From: Candidatus Halobeggiatoa sp. HSG11
GTDB lineage: Bacteria; Pseudomonadota; Gammaproteobacteria; Beggiatoales; Beggiatoaceae
DNA length: 33,457 nt
Direction: 5' to 3'
NCBI GenBank assembly: GCA_030378105.1
Contig: JAUCGL010000038.1
Location: forward strand, 1-33,457
The first letter of the stretch is position 1. Each line of letters opens with the position of its first letter. Positions 25,996 through 33,457 of this stretch are shown here, piece after piece. A program made the translations under genes and the position numbers. Under the pieces are notes generated by a model. That model had not been told where the DNA came from. It was given only the letters and a program-made list of their open reading frames with translations, and made no database searches.

Positions 25996-26430
25996 TATTT
26001 ACTTCCAAACATCCTCATTGAGTAGCAAAGTGGTGACCAATATTTTATTGTGTCACCCATCATAATACTCTGTATCATTCATTATTATGTAGATAAACAA
26101 AAGTATATTAACATTTTTGAAAATTTTTTCTTAGCTGCCACTTATCAAAGTAAAAAATAAATGTTAAAAAACTTATGTGTACCTACTTATTTATAAAAAG
26201 TAATGCAGAGTGTCACTGGAATACATTTCCAACAAAATTGTTGGGAACGAGAGATTAAAATCAAGTATAGTTAAAAAACTTGATAGTTGAATTTAAGGTA
26301 GTCCTATAGAAAGTAGTGATAGCTTCAAAAAACCTACTAGGTTTCAAAAACCTAGTAGGTTTAACACTACATATTACAGGACTACCGAATTTAATAAATA
26401 ATCTTTCTTTATAATTTATCAGGTAATTTT
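25996..26430. other. Spacer with MITE before metF
   Basis: Gene-free. It contains the TTCCAACAAAATTGTTGGGA hairpin (about 26228-26248) with the GTTGGGAACGAGAG motif, and the family A MITE at 26297-26386. The rest is AT-rich with nothing recognisable. The metF promoter must lie within the last ~45 bp or inside the MITE. Confidence 0.5.
26297..26386. mobile_element. MITE family A, copy 2, with 8-bp target duplication
   Basis: A 90-bp element beginning GGTAGTCCTATAGAAAGTAG and ending CACTACATATTACAGGACTA then CC, so the ends are inverted repeats. The interior holds the palindrome AAACCTACTAGGTTT and its copy AAACCTAGTAGGTTT. GAATTTAA is repeated exactly on both sides (26289-26296 and 26387-26394), the classic footprint of transposition. 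The sister copy is at 3938-4030. It lies 44 bp upstream of metF and may influence its expression. Confidence 0.88.
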
Positions 26431-27270
26431 ATGAAGGCTTTATCAATTAGTTGTGAATTTTTTCCACCTCGTAATGAAAAAGGGATGTTGACCCTTAATT
26501 CAGTTAGACAAAAATTGCAAGTATTACAACCAGAATATTATTCAGTTACTTTTGGAGCTGGAGGCTCAACTCAAGAAAAAACCTTTGAAACTGTTGTACA
26601 AATTCAAAATGAATCTAAAACTGATGCTGCACCACATTTATCCTGTATTGGTAGCACGCATGATAATGTCCTTAAATTATTAGAAGATTATCAAAAACAT
26701 GGAGTACGTAGAATTGTAGCATTGCGTGGTGATCAACCTTCAGGTTGGGCTGGTCCTATCGGTGAATTTAGCTATGCGAATGAACTGGTTGAATTTATTC
26801 GAGCCAAAACTGGTTCTCATTTCCATATTGAAGTTGCGGCCTATCCAGAATTTCATCCAGAATCTCGCAATGCTAAAGAAGATATTAAGTATTTTAAACA
26901 AAAAGTAGAGGCTGGGGCCAATAGTGCTATTACCCAATATTTTTATAATGCTGATGCTTATTTTCGACTGTTAGATAGCTGTGCTGCTCAAGGAATTGAA
27001 ATTCCAATTATACCTGGCATAATGCCAATCAGTAATTATGAGCAATTAATAAGATTTTCAAATACTTGTGGTGCAGAAGTTCCACGTTGGTTACAATGGC
27101 GATTACGAGATTTTGAAGATGATATAGATGGTTTACAAGCATTTGGAATTGATGTCATGACTGATTTATGTGGCCGCTTATTAGCCGGTGGTGCTCCCGG
27201 CCTACATTTTTATACTCTTAATCAATCAAAATTAACTTTAACAATAACTAAACGTTTGGGTTTATATTAA
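26431..27270 (+). CDS. metF: 5,10-methylenetetrahydrofolate reductase
   Basis: 279 aa, within the family range. It reduces methylenetetrahydrofolate to 5-methyl-THF with FAD for methionine synthesis. Landmarks: SISCEFFPPRNEKG with the catalytic Glu9 (E28 in E. coli), YSVTFGAGGSTQEKTFE, ALRGDQPSGW, EVAAYPEFHPES and QYFYNADAYFRLLDSC, followed by IPIIPGIMPIS. CAGG five bases upstream serves as a modest ribosome binding site. The stop is 2 bp before the next gene, a response regulator, so the two are co-transcribed; this pairing is not known to me as functional. Confidence 0.95.
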   Translation: MKALSISCEFFPPRNEKGMLTLNSVRQKLQVLQPEYYSVTFGAGGSTQEKTFETVVQIQNESKTDAAPHLSCIGSTHDNVLKLLEDYQKHGVRRIVALRGDQPSGWAGPIGEFSYANELVEFIRAKTGSHFHIEVAAYPEFHPESRNAKEDIKYFKQKVEAGANSAITQYFYNADAYFRLLDSCAAQGIEIPIIPGIMPISNYEQLIRFSNTCGAEVPRWLQWRLRDFEDDIDGLQAFGIDVMTDLCGRLLAGGAPGLHFYTLNQSKLTLTITKRLGLY

Positions 27271-27272
27271 AT

Positions 27273-28676
27273 ATGGCTAATTTACCAAGTTTATTACTAG
27301 TTGATGATGATCCGTTAATCAGCGAATCTTTAGCATTTGTATTAAAAGATAGTTTTAATGTACATATAGTGGCTACTAGGGAAGAAGTTAAACGTTTATT
27401 ATACACAATGCCAGTACCACCTGATTTAGCTTTAGTTGATTTAGGTTTGCCGCCTAACCCACATTCTCCAGAAGAAGGTTTTGCTTTAGTTGCAGAGTTA
27501 ATTACTTTTAATCCATCAATTAAAATTCTTATTTTATCTGGTCAAGATGCAATAGAAAATGTACGTCATGCCTTAACTTTAGGTGCAGTTGATTTTATTC
27601 CTAAACCATGTGATATGGAATTGTTGAAAGCCCGTTTAAAACATCAGAAAATGATTTTAGAAGCGGAGCAGAAATTAAAAGAAGAACCAGAGCAAAAAGA
27701 TTGTGGTTTGATTGGGCAAAGTACCGCAATGGAAACTTTACGTACTCAAATAAAACAATTTGCAAATTCACCATTTTCAGTTCTAGTATTAGGAGAATCA
27801 GGCACCGGTAAAGAATTAATCGCTCAATGTTTACATAAACAAAGTCAACGTTCTGAGGCGCCCTGTTTAATTGTCAACTGTGCTGCTTTTACAACTGAAT
27901 TATTAGAAGCTCAATTATTTGGTCATGCTAAAGGAGCTTTCACTGGAGCCAATACAGCTCGTTCTGGTTTTTTTGAAGAGGCTAATCAGGGCAGTTTAAT
28001 ATTAGATGAAATAGGTGAAATGCCGTTAGCTTTACAATCTAAGCTATTACGGGTGTTAGAAAATGGAGAATATTATCGCTTAGGTGAAACCAAAGTACGT
28101 AAATCTGAAGCACGTATTATTGCAGCTAGTAACCGAGATTTACGTGAAGAAGTTATGAAAGGGGACTTTCGAGGGGATTTATATCATCGTTTGAGTGTAT
28201 TAGCAATTAAAGTTCCGTCTTTAAATGAACGTAATGATGATAAGTTATTATTATTAGAACATTTTAAAAAATGCTATTCAGAAATGGGAACTTTATTTCA
28301 ACTAGATAAAGATGCTAAACAGAGTTGGAAAACTTACACTTTTCCGGGTAATGTTCGAGAATTGCGTAATATAGTTATTAGACTTGGAGCAAAACATCCT
28401 AATCAATTGATTGAAAAAGAAACTTTGTTGGAAGAACTGGAGACTAATTTTACTGCTAATCAGCTTGAGGATATTGATTATGAGCAGGCTATCTCTCGGC
28501 AATTAAATAAAAGTGATTTTTCTCTTGATACGGTATTGCTTGATTGGGAACATCGTTATATAAATGCTGCTTTAAAAATAAGCGATGGTAATTTAAGTCA
28601 GGCAGCTAGAATTCTTGGAATAAATCGCACTACTTTGTATAGTAAAATGCAACGTTTAAGCAAGATGGATAACTAA
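27273..28676 (+). CDS. NtrC-family sigma-54 response regulator (PrsR-like)
   Basis: 467 aa. The REC domain (1-125) has acidic D11-D13, phospho-acceptor D56 in LVDLGLPP and K111 in FIPKPCD. The AAA+ domain (about 145-370) has Walker A GESGTGKE (174-181), the sigma-54-contacting loop GAFTGA (221-226) and Walker B SLILDEIGEM. A C-terminal Fis-type HTH (about 430-463: NLSQAARILGINRTTLYSKM) binds DNA. It activates sigma-54 promoters after phosphorylation. The REC domain, with LGLPPNPHSPEEGF and the long spacing to the SGQDAIENVRHALTLGAVDF block, is like regulators of exopolysaccharide (PEP-CTERM/PrsR) systems, so surface polysaccharide control is plausible. No histidine kinase is adjacent. Its stop is 8 bp from the convergent neighbour. 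Confidence 0.9.
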   Translation: MANLPSLLLVDDDPLISESLAFVLKDSFNVHIVATREEVKRLLYTMPVPPDLALVDLGLPPNPHSPEEGFALVAELITFNPSIKILILSGQDAIENVRHALTLGAVDFIPKPCDMELLKARLKHQKMILEAEQKLKEEPEQKDCGLIGQSTAMETLRTQIKQFANSPFSVLVLGESGTGKELIAQCLHKQSQRSEAPCLIVNCAAFTTELLEAQLFGHAKGAFTGANTARSGFFEEANQGSLILDEIGEMPLALQSKLLRVLENGEYYRLGETKVRKSEARIIAASNRDLREEVMKGDFRGDLYHRLSVLAIKVPSLNERNDDKLLLLEHFKKCYSEMGTLFQLDKDAKQSWKTYTFPGNVRELRNIVIRLGAKHPNQLIEKETLLEELETNFTANQLEDIDYEQAISRQLNKSDFSLDTVLLDWEHRYINAALKISDGNLSQAARILGINRTTLYSKMQRLSKMDN

Positions 28677-28684
28677 AATTTTGA

Positions 28685-29098
28685 TTACTCTTTTAATGAT
28701 TTAATAATATTCTTACGCAATTGTTCTAATTCAAGTAAATTTTTACCTACATTTCCCCAATTAATAGTTTGTGGTGTAGTTTTAGTAACTTTTTGAGTTG
28801 TTGTTATTTTTCGTATCACCGGTTTAGTATTAGTTGGGGTTATTGTTCGTAAAATTTCCATATGTTCTTGTTCTAAATCTAATAAACTTTTGTTAAATTC
28901 AGACCAATATACATCCGGTGGCGGAGGTTTTTTAACTGGCTTTGGAATTTTGATAATAGTTTCTTTAGGATTAACCTTAATAGCTGATTCGGAATCATTA
29001 TTTATAGGTTCAGGACTACGATTTATTACCCACGATAAAATTAAACTGCTAATTAAAATACTTATAAATATGATGCCGGCTATCATCTTTTTATTCAT
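28685..29098 (-). CDS. Small membrane-anchored protein with duplicated motif
   Basis: 137 aa. One N-terminal membrane helix (MIAGIIFISILISSLILSWV) is followed by a proline/lysine-rich linker (KIPKPVKKPPPPD) and two copies of a short motif, YWSEFNKSLLDLEQEHMEIL and NWGNVGKNLLELEQLRKNII. The rest faces the periplasm. I do not recognise a family. The duplicated W..(F/V).K.LL.LEQ unit could be a docking helix. It is tail-to-tail with the response regulator. Confidence 0.65.
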   Translation of the reverse strand: MNKKMIAGIIFISILISSLILSWVINRSPEPINNDSESAIKVNPKETIIKIPKPVKKPPPPDVYWSEFNKSLLDLEQEHMEILRTITPTNTKPVIRKITTTQKVTKTTPQTINWGNVGKNLLELEQLRKNIIKSLKE

Positions 29099-29112
29099 AA
29101 TGTCCTTTAATA

Positions 29113-29143
29113 GACCTGGCAGGTTTTTAAAACCTGCCAGGTC
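29113..29143. repeat. Perfect 31-nt palindrome
   Basis: GACCTGGCAGGTTTT, one base, then AAAACCTGCCAGGTC: a 15-bp perfect stem. It lies between two minus-strand genes, just upstream of the 137-aa gene. It could be a dispersed repeat or a hairpin in the mRNA; no T-run follows in the minus direction that would make it a standard terminator. Confidence 0.75.
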
Positions 29144-29153
29144 TGCTTAAAAA

Positions 29154-29879
29154 CTACTGATTTGGAATATGAGATGGTTTGTGTTTCATCATCGCCTTTT
29201 GTTGTTCTTCTAATATTTTAGCTTCAGTTAAAACTTTATAATTGTTAGGTAGTTTGAACATATCCGGTTTAATATCAGCATCAACTTTTACGCTAGTTAT
29301 CTCATGTTTTATTTTATCATCACTAACCATACTCTTCATCAAAACTCCTAACTTTCTGGTCTTAGCATTTAAATCATGAACAGCTTGTTGACAAGGGTGG
29401 ACTGGTACACCTCGAATTTTACGAGAATTAAATACTTTATTGGTTAGATTAACAAAATCTTTCACATGAGCAACATTGGCAAAATCTTTAGAAAAGTAAC
29501 TGTCGAAACATTTTTTCCCAAGAGCATTAATTTGATAATTAACTGTTGAATAACCAACTATTTCAGGACCATTGCCAATTTTTACTAATTCAGCTTTAAT
29601 TGGCTGTTGGTTAAAATTGCGGCGAGCTTCTGGAGGAAGTTGGATTGGAATTCCAGTAATGTTGCCACTTATAATAAGCTTATCTTTGGTGTTAACCATG
29701 TATATTTTTTTTGCATCTAAATCAACTAATGTATAGTGATAAGAATTACTTTCCATACGAACATGTTTACCATCTAAGAAAATTTTTTGTTCCTGCCCCA
29801 TCTCATTACTCTTAATAATTGTTGCGGCCCAACTAAAATTACAAATGCTGATTATAATTAAAAAAAAGATATATTTCAT
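29154..29879 (-). CDS. Periplasmic DUF4412-like protein
   Basis: 241 aa with a clear signal peptide (ends FSWA). IFLDGKHVRMESNSYHYTLV, DLDAKKIYMVNTKDKLII and the C-terminal VDADIKPDMFKLPNNYKVLT fit the pattern of DUF4412-type small beta-rich periplasmic proteins (a LolA/LppX-like fold is possible). It has two cysteines (GKKCFDSYF, HPCQQAV) that may form a disulfide. No partner is evident. Function unknown. Confidence 0.65.
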   Translation of the reverse strand: MKYIFFLIIISICNFSWAATIIKSNEMGQEQKIFLDGKHVRMESNSYHYTLVDLDAKKIYMVNTKDKLIISGNITGIPIQLPPEARRNFNQQPIKAELVKIGNGPEIVGYSTVNYQINALGKKCFDSYFSKDFANVAHVKDFVNLTNKVFNSRKIRGVPVHPCQQAVHDLNAKTRKLGVLMKSMVSDDKIKHEITSVKVDADIKPDMFKLPNNYKVLTEAKILEEQQKAMMKHKPSHIPNQ

Positions 29880-30228
29880 ATTTTAAATTATTGAAAAAGT
29901 ATATCATTAAAGGTAGGTATGAAACATTTATAATACAACATTATTAATAAAAATAATTGCTGATTATAACGGATTCCGTTGATTTGCAGAATTGCTATTC
30001 ATAGAAGCGGAAATAAGTTAATTAACTAACCAATTATCATCATAAATTTTATTGTTTATGACGTTGAGCAGGAGAAATCCATCATAATTTTTAACAATTG
30101 ATGGGTTGTTGGATTTGATTCAGTTATTTTTTCAACACTAGGTTATGAACACCTGTCAATGGTACAAAAGGTGTTCACTATTAAGCCCTTTGCTGGCAAA
30201 TATCCACGGAATAAGAAAACTATAAAAA
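29880..30228. other. Gene-free spacer
   Basis: About 350 bp with no gene. A weak hairpin GAACACCT...AGGTGTTC (30147-30176) is present without a T-tract; nothing else stands out. Confidence 0.5.
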
Positions 30229-30756
30229 TTATTTAGATGGTTCAAAAAATTCTATAATTACAGTTCCTTCCTTAATAGAAGGACGATAAAACATTTTAAC
30301 AGTTTGAGTATATGGATAAATAACTCGTGCTACTGTTTGAACTCGCAATTTAGATATCTGTGGTGCTGGTATATTATCTGCTGACTTAGCTGCTCCAGAA
30401 AATATCAAAACTGAATGATCTGCACCTATATTCAACTCATTTAACATGTTACTCAGTTTAGAATTTTCTTTAGACTCAAATTTTGTACTGATTGATTGAA
30501 ATTGTAAATGTAAACGTCCTATTGGTTGGCCTTTATGGTCAGAAGGCGTAACATATTTTGAAGGACGAATTGGACGTTGGGTAATAACCCGTTTAGCAAT
30601 TGGTTTAAAATAAGATTTTGCCTGTACACTAGTAATCAAAACCTTTTTGGATTCTGGCTTGTCCAACTCCAGTTGATTAACACACCAGGTAAACAAAGCA
30701 GTGTTAAAAAGCAACAAAGCAAATAAAAAAACAGTATTAAGAAAAGTTTTAAACAT
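30229..30756 (-). CDS. Inner-membrane-anchored periplasmic protein
   Basis: 175 aa. One N-terminal membrane segment (FLNTVFLFALLLFNTALFTW), a basic linker, then a conserved-looking domain from ~80: GRLHLQFQSISTKFESKENS, VLIFSGAAKSADNIPAPQIS, KLRVQTVARVIYPYTQTVKM and FYRPSIKEGTVIIEFFEP. The S-G-A..DN..A..S.LR...V block is faintly OmpA-like, but the usual peptidoglycan-binding residues are not clear. It follows pgi by 64 bp on the same strand and may be co-transcribed with it. Function unknown. Confidence 0.65.
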   Translation of the reverse strand: MFKTFLNTVFLFALLLFNTALFTWCVNQLELDKPESKKVLITSVQAKSYFKPIAKRVITQRPIRPSKYVTPSDHKGQPIGRLHLQFQSISTKFESKENSKLSNMLNELNIGADHSVLIFSGAAKSADNIPAPQISKLRVQTVARVIYPYTQTVKMFYRPSIKEGTVIIEFFEPSK

Positions 30757-30820
30757 ATTAATATAATATAGTTCAATATAAATTAATGTTCAGCAAAAGA
30801 TATACCATAATGTATGGAGA

Positions 30821-32491
30821 TTATAACATATCACGGCGATTAACTTTTATGTAATTTAACAAACCATTGGTAGAAGAATCATGAGTATTATTATTTTCTG
30901 TCTGTAACTCTGATAATAAAGTATTTGCTACATTTTTACCTAGTTCAACTCCCCACTGATCAAAAGGATTAATATCCCAGCAAACACTTTGCACAAAAAC
31001 CTTATGTTCATATAATGCTATTAATGTGCCTAAAACTTGTGGAGTTAGTTTTTTATAAACTATAGTGTTACTTGGTTGATTACCCGGAAATACTCTATGT
31101 GGTAATTGTTGTGTTAAATCACTACCTTGTATTCCCATATCTATTAAACTTTGCTTAGTTTTTTCTAAATTACGTCCCATCATTAAAACGTGACTTTGTG
31201 CTAAAGCGTTAGATAATACAGCATTTTGATGTTCTGCTGATGATAAATTATCATTGTTTTCTTTATTACTTTCAATGGCTACAATAAAATCAGTTGGAAT
31301 AATATGAGTACCTTGATGTAGAAGCTGATAAAAAGCATGTTGACCATTATTTCCCGGAGCCCCCCAAACTACTGGGCAAGTCGCATAATCAACTGAATTT
31401 CCATCCCTAGTCACATGTTTACCAAGACTTTCCATAACTAACTGTTGTAAATATGCCGGAAATAATTTTAAAGTATAATCATAAGGTAATACTGCTTGAC
31501 TAGTAGTGCCAAAAAAACTACTATACCACACATCGATCAGGCCCATCAATACCGGCATATTTTCTAATAAGGGAGCAGTAGCAAAATGTTGATCTAACTT
31601 ATGAGCTCCGGTTAATAGTTCTTCAAACTGATCCATGCCTATCATTACGATGATTGGTAAACCAATTGCTGACCATAATGAATAACGACCACCAACCCAA
31701 TCCCAAAATCCAAACATATTAGCCGGGTCAATTCCAAATTCAACAACTTTTTGAGTAGCTGTACTGACTGCAACAAAATGTTTGGCTACTGCCGCATCAT
31801 CACCTAATTTATCAATTAACCAATTTCTTGCTGTTTGTGCATTAAGTAAAGTTTCTTGAGTAGTGAAAGTTTTTGAAGCAACAATAAATAATGTAGTTTC
31901 TGGATTAATTTTTTGAAGAATGTCATCTAAATGACTATTGTCTACATTAGAAACAAAATGACTTTGTAAACTAGGGTGTTGATAAACTCGTAAAGCTCTA
32001 TTTACCATAGCTGGTCCTAGGTCAGAACCACCTATTCCAATGTTTACTATAGTGTTAATAGGTTTACCTGTATAACCAAGCCATTTGCCATCACGTACTA
32101 TATTGCTGAAATCACGCATTTTTGCCAATACTTTATTAACATCTGGCATAATATCTTTATTATTCACAGAAATTTTAGTATTGGAGCGGTTACGTAATGC
32201 TATATGTAAAGCAGCCCGATGTTCGGTGTTATTAACTAATTCTCCATTAAATAATTTTTTAATCCAATCTTCTAATTTAACCTTTATTGCTAACTGTTCT
32301 AATAAATGTAAAGTATCTTTGGTCAAACGATTTTTAGAATAATCTAATAATAAATTACAAGCCTCAATTGAAAAATTTTCATAACGATGCTCATCTAACG
32401 CAAATAAATCTTGCATTTGTACTGGTGCTAAATATTTTTGATGATTTTTAAGAGTAGCCCAAATATGAGAATGGCTAATTAAATTATTCAT
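30821..32491 (-). CDS. pgi: Glucose-6-phosphate isomerase
   Basis: 556 aa (E. coli 549). It interconverts glucose-6-P and fructose-6-P. Signatures: NIGIGGSDLGPAMVNRAL, FIVASKTFTTQETLLNAQTA, the PGI signature GGRYSLWSAIGLPI, the catalytic Glu in LVMESLGKHV, GNNGQHAFYQLLHQGTHIIP, and the C-terminal NPFDQWGVELGK lysine motif. It is minus-strand and upstream of the 175-aa envelope protein. In an autotroph it would serve gluconeogenesis and storage-polysaccharide routes. Confidence 0.97.
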   Translation of the reverse strand: MNNLISHSHIWATLKNHQKYLAPVQMQDLFALDEHRYENFSIEACNLLLDYSKNRLTKDTLHLLEQLAIKVKLEDWIKKLFNGELVNNTEHRAALHIALRNRSNTKISVNNKDIMPDVNKVLAKMRDFSNIVRDGKWLGYTGKPINTIVNIGIGGSDLGPAMVNRALRVYQHPSLQSHFVSNVDNSHLDDILQKINPETTLFIVASKTFTTQETLLNAQTARNWLIDKLGDDAAVAKHFVAVSTATQKVVEFGIDPANMFGFWDWVGGRYSLWSAIGLPIIVMIGMDQFEELLTGAHKLDQHFATAPLLENMPVLMGLIDVWYSSFFGTTSQAVLPYDYTLKLFPAYLQQLVMESLGKHVTRDGNSVDYATCPVVWGAPGNNGQHAFYQLLHQGTHIIPTDFIVAIESNKENNDNLSSAEHQNAVLSNALAQSHVLMMGRNLEKTKQSLIDMGIQGSDLTQQLPHRVFPGNQPSNTIVYKKLTPQVLGTLIALYEHKVFVQSVCWDINPFDQWGVELGKNVANTLLSELQTENNNTHDSSTNGLLNYIKVNRRDML

Positions 32492-32900
32492 GATAGTTTA
32501 TAAATTTAAATTTGATTTCAGTTCGTAATAATACTTGATTAAAAGAGTAAAATCAAACTAGAAAGTTGTTAATATAAAAATCTTTTCAAGAACATTTACC
32601 TAACAGCCTGACAAAAGTATAAAAAAGAGCATAGGATTTATGCCTTGATAAACTCTTAAAAATATTATCTACAATAAATTCAATAATTTAAAATAAATTA
32701 TAGAGGAGTTTTACTGTAAACTTGAGAATCAAGATAATTTATACTGAGCATAAAATTTTGAATAAAAATAGAAATAACTTCATCAAACAAATTTCTTCAC
32801 AAACTATAATAATTATCAATAAAATCAGTTATACGTAAATATATGATTACGTATAGCTGTTTGTGAACGAACCTGAAAATGTTTAATATGGCAAACTTGT
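32492..32900. other. Gene-free spacer with solo IS end
   Basis: About 400 AT-rich bases upstream of pgi. They contain a lone copy of the IS end found at 33334 (32603-32633) and a perfect inverted repeat TATACGTAA...TTACGTATA (about 32831-32856) that could be a protein-binding site. No ORF has support. Confidence 0.55.
32603..32633. repeat. Solo IS-end direct repeat
   Basis: ACAGCCTGACAAAAGTATAA continues as AAAAGAGCATA and is repeated with one extra A at 33334-33365. The two copies have the same orientation and lie 731 bp apart, flanking the Septu-like remnant. The copy here is not followed by transposase sequence, so it is a leftover end. Confidence 0.7.
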
Positions 32901-33013
32901 GTAATTTCTCATTACTTGCAGGTAAAACCAAAATATAAAATATAAATATTGATTTATTTCAATGTATTAACATTTCTGTAAAATTGATTTACCTGCAACT
33001 AATGAGAAGTTAC
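32901..33013. mobile_element. MITE inserted in the Septu-like remnant
   Basis: 113 bp with ~27-bp terminal inverted repeats: GTAATTTCTCATTACTTGCA then GGTAAA on the left and TTTACCTGCAACTAATGAGA then AGTTAC on the right. The interior is AT-rich and non-coding. The left flank GGCAAACTT and right flank TGCAAACGTT are similar and may be remains of a target duplication. It separates the ptuA-like C-terminus from whatever preceded it. Confidence 0.75.
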
Positions 33014-33173
33014 CAAATGCAAACGTTTCCACGAATTATTTGAACTAATTCAGACCAAAAAATTAACAGAAGCACAAAATTTAATAAATGAATTACAAAC
33101 CGAAATTGGTATGGATTCCGAATTAATAAAAGCAAAAGTTCTGCTCAAACGAATGGAAATTATTGGCAAATGA
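33014..33173 (+). pseudogene. C-terminal remnant of a PtuA-like ATPase
   Basis: An open stretch encodes KRFHELFELIQTKKLTEAQN then LINELQTEIGMDSELIKAKV and ends EIIGK with a TGA that overlaps the ATG of the next gene (ATGA). Its helical repeat pattern (ELFELI..K.L.EA..LI.EL....G.D.ELI.A) resembles the C-terminal tail of ATPases encoded directly upstream of TIGR02646/PtuB nucleases in Septu-type systems. The ATPase core is missing: the MITE at 32901-33013 marks the break. Identification depends largely on the neighbour. Confidence 0.5.
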
Positions 33174-33334
33174 AATATATAAACAAGGGTAAAGAACCTA
33201 TAGAATTTGCTGAATGGAAAGGACTTGCTAATGAAAATTGGCAACCTTCATATGATGATTTACAAAATCCAGAAAAAACTATTGTTAGAACAGCTTTAAT
33301 GGAGGAACAAGGTTATATATGCTGTTATTGCTGA
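33170..33334 (+). pseudogene. N-terminal remnant of a PtuB-like HNH nuclease (TIGR02646 type)
   Basis: 54 codons: MKYINKGKEPIEFAEWKGLA, NENWQPSYDDLQNPEKTIVR, TALMEEQGYICCYC, then stop. The K.KEP..F..WK.LANE.W.P..D.L opening and the EQGYICCYC zinc/HNH cysteines match my memory of TIGR02646 proteins, the HNH partner in Septu (PtuB) and some retron systems. The protein ends exactly where the IS end ACAGCCTGAC starts, so the gene was cut by that insertion just before its HNH core. The ATGA overlap with the upstream remnant is typical of the pair. Confidence 0.6.
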
Positions 33335-33457
33335 CAGCCTGACAAAAGTATAAAAAAAGAGCATAATAGGTTTAATTAACAACCTAAAACAGACATAAAT
33401 AAAAAATGAAAATCCTTGACCCATTATTAACAACTTTATCAAATTTTCTATCTTCAA
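33334..33457 (+). mobile_element. Left end of an insertion element (runs off the window)
   Basis: It starts at ACAGCCTGACAAAAGTATAA, which interrupts the PtuB-like gene, and continues to an ORF opening at 33408 (MKILDPLLTTLSNFLSS), which is probably the N-terminus of its transposase. The family cannot be told from 17 residues. The same end occurs alone at 32603-32633, so at least two copies have been here. Confidence 0.55.
33408..33457 (+). CDS. Partial ORF, probable transposase N-terminus
   Basis: Sixteen to seventeen codons are visible before the window ends: MKILDPLLTTLSNFLSS. The ATG follows an A-rich leader about 75 bp inside the element end, as expected for an IS transposase. There is too little sequence for a family call. 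Confidence 0.35.

Noticed and set aside
30147-30176. GAACACCT...AGGTGTTC hairpin as terminator
   Set aside because: The stem is short, the loop is long and there is no T-tract on either strand.
33050-33244. 64-aa minus-strand ORF
   Set aside because: It is antisense to the two Septu-like remnants, which have family resemblance and a proper ATGA overlap.
1-33457. CRISPR arrays, tRNA or rRNA genes
   Set aside because: No regularly spaced short repeats, no cloverleaf with CCA-type features and no rRNA-like conserved blocks were seen on reading both strands.

Overview
The window is AT-rich (roughly one third G+C) and comes from a gammaproteobacterial chromosome. The gene set (pth, cbbY-like HAD, bioH, leuD/leuB, metF, pgi, mltF), the CbbY-type phosphatase normally linked to RuBisCO, a DUF29 protein, a very large two-partner-secretion exoprotein and a high load of small palindromic repeats suggest a sulfur-oxidising, Beggiatoa/Thiomargarita-like member of the Thiotrichales. 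That placement is an inference from gene style; no rRNA marker is present.

Layout. 1-4600: a secreted protein built from four ~185-aa tandem repeats, then debris holding a broken Rpn/PD-(D/E)XK-type gene and two palindromic elements. 4596-5426: a TIR-domain protein with arginine-rich DRR repeats, a candidate defence effector. 5589-10293: housekeeping block (pth, cbbY-like, bioH, leuB, a DUF29 gene wedged between leuD and leuB, leuD). 10294-10919: palindrome-rich spacer. 10920-14630: TonB-dependent receptor divergent from an unusual lysyl-tRNA synthetase. 14876-18862: a 1208-aa TPS exoprotein bracketed by two copies of one inverted-repeat family. 18902-20939: DUF6394 membrane protein coupled to a K+-channel/TrkA-N protein. 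21014-21900: mobile-element graveyard (repeat end, degraded IS4-type transposase, structured-RNA element). 21932-23932: GmrSD-like DUF262/DUF1524 nuclease. 24105-28676: mltF, a TerB-like gene, metF and an NtrC-type response regulator. 28685-32491 (minus): three small or envelope-associated proteins and pgi. 32492-33457: remnants of a Septu-like defence pair (ptuA C-terminus plus ptuB N-terminus) broken by a MITE and by an insertion element that runs off the window.

The most notable content is outside the conserved genes. (i) Two diverged copies of a long structured element (minus strand ~7823-8115; plus strand ~21630-21900) resemble HEARO/IscB omega-RNA scaffolds but have no iscB gene. One copy carries a MITE flanked by a 9-bp duplication, and the uninterrupted second copy shows the empty site. 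(ii) A 90-bp MITE at 26297-26386 has a perfect 8-bp target duplication and a sister copy at 3938-4030. (iii) At least five further palindromic repeat families occupy the intergenic spaces. (iv) Three defence-type loci, one intact TIR protein, one intact GmrSD-like nuclease and one decayed Septu-like pair, lie among this mobile debris.
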